From Serinus canaria (lineage: Eukaryota; Chordata; Aves; Passeriformes; Fringillidae), in assembly GCF_022539315.1 (NCBI RefSeq), contig NC_066315.1:95833990-95897989 (forward strand): a stretch of 64,000 bases of DNA, written 5' to 3'. A program made the position numbers and the translations under genes. The notes beneath the pieces were generated by a model that had not been told where the DNA came from, ran no database searches, and saw nothing but the letters and a program-made list of their open reading frames with translations. Numbering within the stretch: the first letter of the stretch is position 1; each line of letters starts with the position of its first letter. Of the stretch, positions 23,579-35,763 are shown in pieces.

Positions 23579-24320
23579 CCCTGTTTGTGGATTTTGCAGC
23601 TCTCACAAAACTAACTCTTCTCTACAATTCTTCTGAAGTCAGCACAAGATGAATTTGATTCACACAGATTTCATGACCTATAGACACCAATGGAGCTGGG
23701 GGAGGTTTTTTCCCTCATGGCTTACAGAGGAAAAGTTGCTTTTTTTTCTGTTCCAGCACAGGACCTTAGAAACATAAGTATTATTCAGCCCGCTTCATCC
23801 TTTATTCAAATTTACTCTCAGGATTATAGAATGCAATGAAGCTGCATTTCAAAGCAATTAGGTATGAATGATCCATCAAGAAAATTTAATGTAACCCAGT
23901 AAATTACATTAAATTAGATTTTTCCTGATCTTAATTATGTTAGAAGCAGAGGAAGTATACACAAGGATCTTATTTCATGGCATGGTGCTTATTTATAACA
24001 ATTCTTTAGAGGAAAAACCCAGTGGTTTCCTAGTAACAGCAGTGACTGATGTACATATAAGCAGATCGATCACAACTTCTGAGAGAAAACTTGCAGTGCT
24101 AAGCTAAATGAAAGGAAAAAAAAAAAGAAGAGAACAGATCCAGGGATAAGCTTTAAGAGCTCCCTTACTGCTGCTTATTGGGAGATGTTTCTGTTTTAGA
24201 TTCAGAATTCAAATTCTTAACCAGAAGGCAGGTGCCAACCATCTTTCTTTTCTAAATGAAATAAAGGTCATTCTTTTCTTTCAAATACAAGAATTCAAGA
24301 GATTCTCATCTGATGTTCAT

Positions 24321-24382
24321 TGGTTAGAGCACTCATCTCTGATGTACAAGTCCTGCGTTAAAATTCCCCTCTGCCTGTGGGT
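24321..24382 (+). mobile_element. tRNA-like SINE relic or tRNA pseudogene
   Basis: An excellent Pol III A-box-like string (tggttagagcactc, 24321-24334) is followed 36 bases after its start by a degenerate B-box-like string (gttaaaattcc, 24357-24367), then by 'cctctgcctg'. This order resembles the head of amniote tRNA-derived SINEs, in which the A-box, B-box and a 'ccctctctgcct' block follow one another. No acceptor stem or anticodon arm folds cleanly, so it is not a working tRNA gene. The boundary and the family are uncertain. Confidence 0.45.
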
Positions 24383-27300
24383 AAGGTTCAACATTTCACT
24401 TTCTGTGGAAAATCAGCTGAAATCGTTCCCTTTCTGCTCTGCACTGACGCTGCTGCTCACGGTCCCTCAGCTGAGCCACTGAGACTGCAAAGCTGCTTTG
24501 TAGACTAAAGCGCTTTGGTCATCTGGTTTGCAAGAGCCCTACAAATCTCTCTACTGGCAAAGCTGAGGAGCAGGAACAAGAAGCCAAGGAGAAGAGATGG
24601 CTGACTTTTCCTCAGGCTGGTTTCCTGCCAGATGGTTTGTTTGGCAAATGATGACCCATGAGCAATGTGCCACCAAACGCAGGTGAGCGCCATCGCCACC
24701 AGACTGCTCACAGCTCTGCTGCAGGAGCACTTTTGAAATCCCGTGACAAAGCTTTTCCCATACAAGATCTAATATAAGTTTATGTTTCTGCAGTACAGTG
24801 ATTAAAAATTAATAGAACAAGAGCCTCCTGTGTTTCAGCTTCTGTTGCAGGCCTTTAATTACTTTATATGAGATAGCCATTAGGTAAAAATAAAGACATT
24901 TGCAGCTGCACAGCAAGCTTTCATCTGGGATTTCTTAACCTCTCAACAGATGACTTTCCAAACAAAAGTATGTACTTCTAATGCATTTCTATTTTTCTAG
25001 GTAAGAATAATAAATTTATTTTTGAAAATAAAATTTGGTATTTCCATTTCCAAGATTATGAGCACAAAATTGATTTCATTAAATTAAAGCCAATTGGATA
25101 TCTTTACTAATATTGTGTTTTGTATTTGGGAGTCTCAGAGACTTAATGATTGCTAGAATTCTTCAATTGCTATAACTGTTTCTATAAATGCTACAGAAAA
25201 ACATGTGTGCTCAAAAGAAATTTCTATGAATCAATCAGTGCAAGCTAAGAATAAATAAAATGAATCAATTTTTCCTTTGTAAAGCAGTTGTTTCTTTTTA
25301 GAAATATTAATTGTAAAATTTTATTGTTCACAATAAACAGAACCGTCTGGGAAGCAGGGAAACAGAGATGATGAGATTTTATCATCGCACAACAGGATAG
25401 TGCAAGAAGGTGGAAAAAACCCAATTAGCTAACAGATGTTTCAAGAATGAAACGTTAGTAAGAAGGAGTTAGCTCTATGTTGTTTCCTCACAAAATTCTC
25501 CCTGGACTAAATGCAACTCTTGAGCCAGAAAAGTTCCCAAAACTAGTACCAGTCTTTAATCTAGATGTGCATTCTCCAAGGACTTTCCCAACAGCAGAGA
25601 AAGCTCATATTTATACCAGAGGAGGCCCAGAGATTGTACTGAGGATATTATTTGAATGGGAAAGCTCATCTCAAAGTGCTTCAACCGCTGAAACTCTTTG
25701 CAGCATTTTTGTTAGGACACAGGACAAAGTGGAAAAAGCACTGTAGCTATGCACTGAAATCCCACTAGGGAAAATTAAACTCTTACTGAAAAGAACTAAA
25801 TTTTTATGACTGTTTATTTCAGATGGAAGCTTTTATCCTCTAAGAGCTTTTGTTGCAAAGAACGAGACTTCATATTTTATTCTGGATAAAGAAAAAACAT
25901 TTCTCCAAAAAAACCCCTTACTTCAGTCTCAAATCAGTTAAGTGGCTATTATTGCATCAAAAAGGATACTTTCATTTAAGGCAGAAAAAAAATGATTGCT
26001 GCTATCCTATTTATAAATTGATACTGGTTAAAATTCTGCCAACTCTCTGTATTGAATATACAGTGTCTTCTATTGAGCTACTGATGACAAAGCAGCTTTT
26101 CCTTTTCTGCTGTTAGATGAATGGAATAACTAAAGCAAAGTTTCATAGCAGGACAAACTGCTACAAAGCAAAACATTTATTTTGCAGTAATGATGCAGTT
26201 GGATTGGAAGGGCATTAATTGGTACAGCAATTATTATGCTGTCACTCACAAAAAGATGCAATGGAAGGCAGCAGATGGAAACTGAAAAACAGCATAAACT
26301 ACATTACAGCATATTGATTTCCATATACTTATTGAAAGTGAAACTGTGGGCCTGTTTCAGTTCCAAATAAAGAAATACAAATTTTCCTTTGAATTTAACT
26401 GCAGTTGGAATAAAAACTCCAGAGAACACAGCTGGGCTCCAACTTCCATGTATTCTAAAATTCTTTTGGATTAAATTCCATCGGATACATATATCTTTCT
26501 GAAGGGAGAAAGAATATAAAAAACCTTATTTTTGGGAAAGATTTTTAAGAAAATGGTTTAGTTTGTTTATTATAAATGCTTTTGAATAAAACTAATTTAA
26601 AATGAGGATAAAATACATGGGAAATATATGAAGAGAATGAACTACAAACTCTTAGCCCCACCCCCCCCCCTTTCAAAATATTTATTTTCCATTCTTAATT
26701 GAAAAATAGTTTCATTTTCCTCAGAATTTGCAATAAAAATAGCAACTTTTGAACTGTACAGCATCAAGATTAGTAAGTACCTGAGTAGAGACACATTTGT
26801 TATGGAGCCATAACACTTTCCAGAACTGGAAAACTAGTATTTAACTTAAAAGTCTTCAGCATTGTCATCAAGTCCTCCTCAAGAAAAGAAGGAGCTTTAC
26901 ATATGCATACAGAAGAGACTGCAGGATTGACAGTTTAAGACCAGTACATTTACAATATGCTGATTTTCAACATTCCAATTTTGGCACAATAATGCTGGAG
27001 TTTCGTGAAGAGCGTGTCTACATGTCAATATTTTGAAACACAGAAAAATTGTTTCAATACCTACAATGTGAATTGCTTGTAAATATTATGCACAGGAAAA
27101 ACAAGCATTATTTCATCTGTATCCCCACCAAAAATAGCAGGTATTTAAACGGACTATCTTGAAATGTGTAATTAAAGCCAGTGTATTGACTGAAGACTGG
27201 GTTGGCTTAATTGCTGCTGTGTTTTTCTGGGAAGTGTTTTTAAATACTTGCTGTCCTGCTGCACTTAACCTGTGAATTACCTGTTTAGACTATCACAAAT

Positions 27301-30300
27301 TGATGTAGCTCCTGTGGTAGAAATATTAGAACATCAATCACATCTTTCTCAAGAATGAGTAGGTTTAACTTGCTCTCTACTTTTAATTGGTTTCCATTAA
27401 GATTTTTTTTTTCCTGATAATGCATTTAGGTGTGTTTATAAAGGGAGGAGACATTAATAAATACCTACTACCTAACATCTCCACCCAGGGCAGGGAAAAG
27501 GAAATTATTTACACATTTCACATTACCCAATAGTCTTTTCCATTTTTGCTCATGTTTCTGCTGCCAAAATCTGACACATATTTGGAAAACTGATCTATTT
27601 TACATATGATATCTCTTTGACTGGTGCCCCTCTATTTATTATCTGTAACTGTAGGCCTGTGTGCCTGAACTTCAAGGAGATTAATTAAAAGAAACTGGAA
27701 CAGCAATTTTTGCAGTTTTGTGCTCTGAGCCCACGTGCAGGTAAGCATAATAAGCTTGTAGTTAGCTTTCTTATATTGTCTTCCATATAAAGACCACAGC
27801 AGCCCTTGCTGTTGATATTAATTCATTTTGTCTTTGCAGCTTTTTGCACTTGTGCTAATGTTGGAGCACTAAACCAGCCCCCTCTCACCCTCTGTCCCGA
27901 GTCCAGCTCTTTAACTATGCCAGCACAGTCAAAAAAGGTTCAATCATGTTCCCACTTGACACAAAATTAGGCTAAGGTCCAAATCTGCTACAAAACAAAC
28001 ATCATTTTCCAGCTGAAGACTCTCAAAAAGAAGGATTTCTGAGTTTTGTTTCATGGATTCTATAGAAGTGAAATTTTCTGCAGTGATAATTTGAATTTTT
28101 AGTTTATTGATTTAAAAGTATTTTTCAGGGAACCCTGATAGCCTGGCATTAGGAAGCCTCATCTTGCTACCCAAACTTTTCTGCAATACAATGAAATACT
28201 TTCTTCTCAGTCATTTTACTTGTGAGAGGAAAAAAATCCCCTATTTTTTAAAAAATCAGTTAAAGAAAGTATTGAGCTGCTCTTCCTGACTTGCACTAAG
28301 TTAGGAGAGTTGCAGGTTTCCCTGAACCATTACACAGATGATCCAAAATATGTGTGTATGGAGAAGTTACTACGGTCAAAGAAATGTTTTGTTTTGTACT
28401 GAAAGATAGAGGCATCACGACCTTGAGGAAAAGCTTTTGAGAGGAAATGTGGGCAGTTTAGCACTCAAATGTATCAAAAATGCCAGCAAGTTAATTAACA
28501 GCAAATAAAATCTTGAATGAGTGCCCTAACAAAGCTACCTGAAAAGGCTGAGTACTTTGTCCAAGGTGGCCTAATTTATTCTTTAAACCACAGGCTCAGT
28601 CAGCCAGAAACTAATATAAAACCTAATATAAAACATCTCCACAGAAGTTGTAAAATCAAGGCTCATAATGAGAATACTGGCTGTTTCTGAACTTGTGCCT
28701 GTGCCAAGTAAATTTATTTCATTCACCGCAAAAGTAAACAAAGACTAAGCATTCTTATACATAATGCACATAGTTTCATTTTCCTACTCAAGCTCAAAAC
28801 TCAATGAACTTTTTAGAACAGAAACTTCACAAAGCAGACATTCCATGTTGGTAATACTAACAACAAAAAAAAAAGGTAGAGGAGAAATTTCTGCAAGTGA
28901 CAATTTCCTTCACTCCAAGGAACATTTGAATGAGATCCAATTGCAAAATGCAAGAAATAACAAGAAAAGAATGTTCTTATTCCAAGTGCATATGGGAAAG
29001 GCTAAAGTGGGGGGAGGAGACAAGAGCTAGAGAAATTATTTTAGTGATTATTTTGTATCATGGAGACATAACAAACCAAAAAAAGAAAATACTCTGAAAA
29101 ATCAACCTGCTCCTGGAATAACAGAAAAACAGGAAGAATATAAAGCTACTGAAAAAAAAAAACAAACCAACAAATGTGAAGGATAGATAAAATAGTGTGG
29201 ACTGAGTTACCTTTTCCTAAATAATTTTCTACCATGTCTAAGTAGGTAGAGCTCCTCACTTGGCTGTCTGCTTTTGACTCCTGGGTAGAGCATGAAGTCA
29301 TTATGACAGCCAACTGATGGTAGATCTCTGGGCAGAAATTGGAGTATAATTTTATTTTACCTCCTTGCAAAGTACATGTACCAGAATAATTTAATGCTGG
29401 TAGCTATGTGTGTAGTGTAATCATCCTGGTTTACCAGTTTGTTAGCTCAGTGTTCACTTTTCCCTTTCTCAAAATGTTGTGGGTTTTTTACAGCCAAACT
29501 AAATGGCCCTTCAAAAGAGAGATTTTCTTCAGATAGTTTGTTAAAAAATCAATGCCTAAATCTATCACTGATGTAACAGAAAACATCTTACTGAAAAATT
29601 CAATGTAAAAATGCAAATTTATACATTGCATATCACTTTGATGATAGGAATATGTCACTGTTAAATATTTATTGCATTTCAAATCGTGTTGACATTTCCC
29701 CTTGGATACACTATTCCAGAAAACTCTACACAGGCCTGATGAAATTCAACTGATACTACCGAGATGGAGTGAAACAGTGAATTTCTAATTTAATATTAGA
29801 ATATCTAAAGCAAAATAAAAGGAAAAAATTTCTTACATCCATAAAAAGTGTGTAGTGTGGAGAGAGTATATTGCCTTTGAAAAGAGGGCACTATTGCAGG
29901 TACTATTGATTGATCAGTACTGTTTAATCTTGTGGCTGTTATAATTCTGCTGATCTTTATATTGACCAATATTTCCTGGCCCGGTAGTATTTTCATTATA
30001 AACACTCCATTCACAAAGATTTATCACTAGCCTATAAAAAATATTGCCATAAAATGAAACTCAGCACATGAGGTCTGAGAGCACAGGCAGAGAGCAAATT
30101 CGGTCTGACAGGATAGAGGGAATATGTTTTTTACCACATTTTATGCAAGTAAAATACAGCCTTGATTGGAAAAATAAAAAATAGAGAAAAATTGGCAGGC
30201 AGCAGAGCTTACATTGCTTAACACAGGGAGAAATGGGGAAAAAGGATTTATTCCAGCTGAAATGGATATCTATTCTACAAAAACTATATTTAAAAGACAA

Positions 30301-33300
30301 TTTTATTATGGATGTAGAACATGAGAACTAAACACATTTAAAACAAAGTCTGAGACATGCAGGTGGTTCATCTGAGCCCTTCCTTTTGCACTCCCAGCCA
30401 GTTTCTTTGCACTCCTGAAGGGACAGGGATATAGGGAGATTGATGTTAGCAAAACTAACCCTTATCAAAAACAAAGACACAAAGAAGGCAAATCAAATTG
30501 CAAAACATGTTTTATGCATGTTTGGTTTCCACTGTGGGGTCAGACCTACTCCACTTCTGGGCTGTTCAAAGAGGCAGGAATGCCTGGCTGCTGGAATTGG
30601 TTCTGAGGTGTAACAGGACCATCATTTTAGCATCAGCTGTGCCTGAGATTACCTCAGCAAATGGTTGCACTGCAGATTCAGTACTGTTTGAGCCATGCTA
30701 GAGCTTCCCACTGCACAAAAGCAGCAGAATTCATCATCTGTTTTTGATCATTTTCCTCCACCTCTGTTACAAAGCTCAGAGTCATCCCATTACTGCTCTT
30801 CCATTGAAGGAAGTTCCCTGAGGACAAAGTGCCATTCAAACTGCAGACAATGTCCTCCAAGAACAGGAAAAAGTCTTGGGCTCTGGTAAAATGCCTTTCC
30901 TTCAAGGAACTTTGGATTTATGTTGTAACACAGGGAATTAGCCTTGCTTGTGTGTGTTTTGTTGGGAAGAGAAGGAGGGTGGTTTGTGGAATATAAAAAC
31001 CACCTTTTCCAGTTTGATAAAAGGAGCTATTTAAACTGACTAAAGATTTTCCTTTTTTTTTTCTGCCACCAATGAGAAAATATCAGAGAAGTTCTCACAT
31101 TAGTATATGCAGGGATGAAACACAGCTTTCAGAACTTCTTTCAAAACCTACTTTTTTACCCATATATTAAAAACATTTATTAAACCATTTGTTATTCAGA
31201 TTTGGGGTCTCTATGAAATAATTTTCTATGAAATTGTCCTTAGAAGTACTCTTTAGAAGACCTTAATGTTATTTCAACTGAAACTAGATAATAGTAGGTG
31301 CCATGTAAAAGTGAAATATTGAATTGGCTGATAACTAGCTCCCTGGAAATGTTAAAAAGTTTCCTGAAACACTTGAAGGCAGGAAAACATACCTGTCCAC
31401 CAATTCTAAAGGAGAAAGGATTTTTGGTTTTTTTTAGAGTGCAATTTGAAATTATAGACTGTCCTTAATAAAACTTGAGACAGCAGGCAGAGTACACAAA
31501 AAATTCAGAAATGGATTTTGTGACATGCATTTGAGGTATATTTTGTGGTGTTTGGTGGTAGCCGTTGCAAGTGGTTGAACAATTTATGAAATGGATGGAA
31601 TAAAGGAAAGGTTTCTGTCTTTACTGAGAGCAACAGCACTCTGAGTTCTTTTGTTCCTTGCAGAGATTGCATATATAAAATATGTGGCAATAAGGCAGTT
31701 CACAGAGATGAAACAAATTATTTTCCTCTAAAATTTATTCTCTAAAATAAAGAATTTATTGATTTTTAGATTATAGAAGTTTAATTGGAATAAAGTAGAT
31801 GTCTAAAACATCAATGAAGCACTCAGGAAAGTTAATCCATTTTTCATGTCTCTATAAATAATTTCTTCTAGCTGTAAAAGCCTTCAATTACCCACCAGGA
31901 AACCAAAAACAATGGCTCTAATTCACTGAGGGATGCAAGTGATGTTATTTCACTTTTTTTTTTTTCCCTGAAAGGGAATTCAGTGTGAACAAACTGTGCC
32001 ATTTTTATCACACTTGTGTAAAAGTAGAGGAAATGAGCAGGGGTAAATCTGGTAAGGGGCATCAAGGAACTTGATCTGCTTGTTTCTGGAGATGGGAGGA
32101 ATCCCTTTTCCTTTTTCAGACAACAGAAGAAACAGCTTCAACCGAGGTACTTCCTTCCACACCCATCTCCCCTCCACAATAAGCAAAAAAGCAGAATATG
32201 AAAACCAATGATAATAGTAAAAAACACTGAAAGTACCACCCACGAGCCTTCCCTGGAAGATCATTATTAAAATTGTAAATATTCTGTCCTGTGTTTTGCT
32301 TTTTTACATTCCCTAACTGAGGATGATTTTTTGTTAGCATTCCTTTTGTGGCCTCACAAATCACAGAAGCTGTTTGAGCAGCTCAGCAGCAGTCCCTTCA
32401 AAAGATTTCCTTAATTCCAGCTGCTGGGAAAAGAGTCCTGCCAAACCCAATGGAATGATCTGCTGAAGCAGGAAGGGGTAGAGAATGATCACCTCTTAAA
32501 TGACATTCATCCTGTCCTCTCTCACTGCCTGTTAGTTCAGTGTTACTAAAGCAAGCCAGGAAATGACAAAAAAGCGTGCCCACAGCACAAGACAATAAGC
32601 AGCAATCATATCAGAACATGACATGTACAAAGTAATTACACTTCCTACATTTGGACAAGACATTTGGAGAAAAGAGTGTGACATTAAAGCGAGGCACTCT
32701 ACTGATGGCGATTTTGCCATTGGCTTTAACTGGAAAGAACTGTAACACAGATTTTAAATTCATTATGATCGTCTGCAGCTGTAGCACACAGGTAAGAGAT
32801 GCTGAGGAGAACAAAGAGGAATTAATCTCTCAGAAGGGCTGAATGCTTCAGATATTGGTGGTTGGTAGCAGTTTAGCTAACAGCAAGACAGATAGCATGG
32901 AGCCATCAGCAGTAGAAAGAAAAGTAATATAGAGGATCCACTTCACAGTTCCTGAATGAAATCTCTGGAATTTTTTACATGTGGCTAGACCATCCAGTGC
33001 TCCAGTCATTTTCAGCTATTGGTGGTCACACAGTGGCATGTGAAATCCAGAAACTGCAGCTTAGACACAAAAGAGATTCCAACCAGCTTCCACCACCACG
33101 GCTTGATGCTTTCTATGCTATTATTTTTCCTTTCAGTGCCTATTATAGCAGAGCAGCACATAATGTGGAAGCATACAGTATGAGACAGTATTCCTGAGTT
33201 ATGGTTCTACTTCTCCATGAACACTGCAAAAATTATTACCTTGCATGTAAATTTTTGGGTTTACTAGTACAGCTCTAAAAGGAGGGAAGTAAATAATAGA

Positions 33301-34906
33301 ATACAAGTAGCTTTCTGGGTGGACAAAGAAATGAGAATTTAGAGAGCTGAAAATCAGCTGTGGTTTAAAAGGAAGTTAAAGTAAATGACAACTCTGCAGG
33401 TACCATACCTGGTGAAACATGATACCATACTTTTACACTAAGGCAAAGTGGCAGCTTGCAAAACTGTGTTGTATGAGGTACCAGCTTCAGAATAAAGAGT
33501 AAAGAGTAAGAGTAAAGCCAAAATAAAATTAAACATATATATATTCTCTATTTTAACAGTGCAGTTTAAAGGGAAACAACTAATAAGACAAATTAAAATA
33601 AACAAAGCCAAATAAATAAAAAAATTAAAACCTCAACAAATAAAAAAACCTCAACCCCACTAAAAAACAATTTCATAAAGCAAATGACTTTTACAAGTTT
33701 TTCCAATTTATGTCTTCATAGCCTACTCCTCCCTGGAGCAATAATAATTAAAAATTAGAAATTGTGAGGACTTTTACTGACTACTTTTAATGCAGAACAA
33801 AGCAGTAATGTGTGTTCCTTAGCTGAGTCCTCAGGCTGAGGTGTGAGATAGCTCTTATAGAACAGGTATGCTATTAACAAAATATAGATGGGTATATTAT
33901 TTATTCCACAATCAGAAAAAGAACTAAAGTCTTTTATGTTATAGCTCACACCAGTGATGACTGCACTATCCTGATTATTCAGGACACTGATTCTGCATCA
34001 CAAAATTACCATATTTACATCCTATTGCTAGAACTTGCAGTTAAAATAATTTTCTTTATATAGTGTTGCAGCTGCAGACATGAGCACCACTAAAACACAG
34101 AAGAGGGAGCATTCTGTGATTCTTGGAGAGCTTTGTCTCTCACATGATTTTTGTATTCTTTTAAGATTTTATATTTTCCTTCATAAGTGGGAGAATGGGA
34201 TCCAGTTAGTTACTTCCACTTATGTCTCTTTGCCATAAATATTTAATGAAACACAGCAATGGCTACAGAAGCCTCCAAAGCAGCTCAGAAATTGAGGTAC
34301 TACCTCAAAATGTCTGTCAGTCAGTACAACACTACCTGGCTTCATAAATGCACTTTGAAAAAACAAAATGAAACAAGCATTTTTTGCTTTTCGAGAACAA
34401 CCGTATACTAACAAAGGAAATTTTTTGGGATATGAAATCTGTCTGTCCATTTACCTTAGAGGATAATCTGGAACTGAATTTAAAATGTGACTGGGGAGCT
34501 ATCTAAATTTTAGAAGATATCCAGACCTGCTTCTGAGGGCTGTGAACCATATGCTTTGTGCCTATAAATGTGTTTCTCAGACAATACCATGGGATTTCCA
34601 AAGAAGCAATGAGCAAGGGGAAATCCAATTTTTATGTCTTTGGGAGAATGACTAAATAGCAATGACTCAGGCAACTGGACCATCATGATCCATTACAGAC
34701 TCATCCTATCCCTACTAAATTGTTTCTTTAAGAGCAAAAATGAGGAAGCATTTGCAGCAAGGAAAACAAAATGCAGTGTTGCTGTTTGTACCGACCAGCC
34801 ATTATTTGTCTTCATTTCAAAGATTAATTGCCTTGAAAAAGCAGCAGAGATGTATTACAATATCTTGAATTTCCTCTCCCCCAAAAGCAAAGAAAAAGAG
34901 AAGGAA
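24383..34906. other. Long non-coding AT-rich stretch
   Basis: No gene can be supported over about 10.5 kb. The longest frames (for example 25477-25746 plus, 89 codons, and 28764-29030 plus, 88 codons) have no recognisable domain and no matched splice sites. Patches near 26140-26330 and 24840-24960 look like conserved non-coding elements. A good donor-like string (gtgcag then gtaagc) lies at 27740. A run of C occurs near 26661-26670, and purine-rich sequence precedes the array at 34907. Confidence 0.55.
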
Positions 34907-35763
34907 AGAGGAGAGGAGAGGAGAGGAGAGGAGAGGAGAGGAGAGGAGAGGAGAGGAGAGGAGAGGAGAGGAGAGGAGAGGAGAGGAGAGGAGAGGAGAG
35001 GAGAGGAGAGGAGAGGAGAGGAGAGGAGAGGAGAGGAGAGGAGAGGAGAGGAGAGGAGAGGAGAGGAGAGGAGAGGAGAGGAGAGGAGAGGAGAGGAGAG
35101 GAGAGGAGAGGAGAGGAGAGGAGAGGAGAGGAGAGGAGAGGAGAGGAGAGGAGAGGAGAGGAGAGGAGAGGAGAGGAGAGGAGAGGAGAGGAGAGGAGAG
35201 GAGAGGAGAGGAGAGGAGAGGAGAGGAGAGGAGAGGAGAGGAGAGGAGAGGAGAGGAGAGGAGAGGAGAGGAGAGGAGAGGAGAGGAGAGGAGAGGAGAG
35301 GAGAGGAGAGGAGAGGAGAGGAGAGGAGAGGAGAGGAGAGGAGAGGAGAGGAGAGGAGAGGAGAGGAGAGGAGAGGAGAGGAGAGGAGAGGAGAGGAGAG
35401 GAGAGGAGAGGAGAGGAGAGGAGAGGAGAGGAGAGGAGAGGAGAGGAGAGGAGAGGAGAGGAGAGGAGAGGAGAGGAGAGGAGAGGAGAGGAGAGGAGAG
35501 GAGAGGAGAGGAGAGGAGAGGAGAGGAGAGGAGAGGAGAGGAGAGGAGAGGAGAGGAGAGGAGAGGAGAGGAGAGGAGAGGAGAGGAGAGGAGAGGAGAG
35601 GAGAGGAGAGGAGAGGAGAGGAGAGGAGAGGAGAGGAGAGGAGAGGAGAGGAGAGGAGAGGAGAGGAGAGGAGAGGAGAGGAGAGGAGAGGAGAGGAGAG
35701 GAGAGGAGAGGAGAGGAGAGGAGAGGAGAGGAGAGGAGAGGAGAGGAGAGGAGAGGAGAGGAG
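34907..35763. repeat. Perfect (AGAGG)n pentanucleotide array, about 171 copies
   Basis: An uninterrupted 857-bp run of the unit gagag, with no substitution or indel that I can see. It starts at 34907 after a degenerate purine-rich lead-in (aagcaaagaaaaagagaagg) and ends at 35763, where gattcc follows. One strand is pure purine and the other pure pyrimidine. Because 5 and 3 are coprime and no unit frame contains a stop, all six frames are open. The long frames at 34685-35779 (plus, Glu-Arg-Arg-Gly-Glu repeats) and 34817-35800 (minus, Leu-Ser-Ser-Pro-Leu repeats) are therefore artefacts. The perfection implies recent expansion. Such tracts favour triplex (H-DNA) folding and length instability. 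Confidence 0.98.

Larger units (their letters stand above)
20614..24320. other. Non-coding stretch upstream of the putative exon
   Basis: No further exon could be defended. The first 250 bases stay moderately GC-rich and then give way to AT-rich DNA. The interval holds a perfect hairpin (21788-21824) and a hexanucleotide repeat (23543-23578). The part from about 22020 to 22200 looks like typical conserved non-coding sequence, with many TTTAAC/TTAAAG and TAAT-type words, but conservation cannot be judged from one genome. Confidence 0.5.

Noticed and set aside
25477..25746. An 89-codon plus-strand frame with somewhat protein-like composition
   Set aside because: No family resemblance could be found, and no acceptor or donor frames it well. 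Frames of this length are expected by chance in 64 kb.
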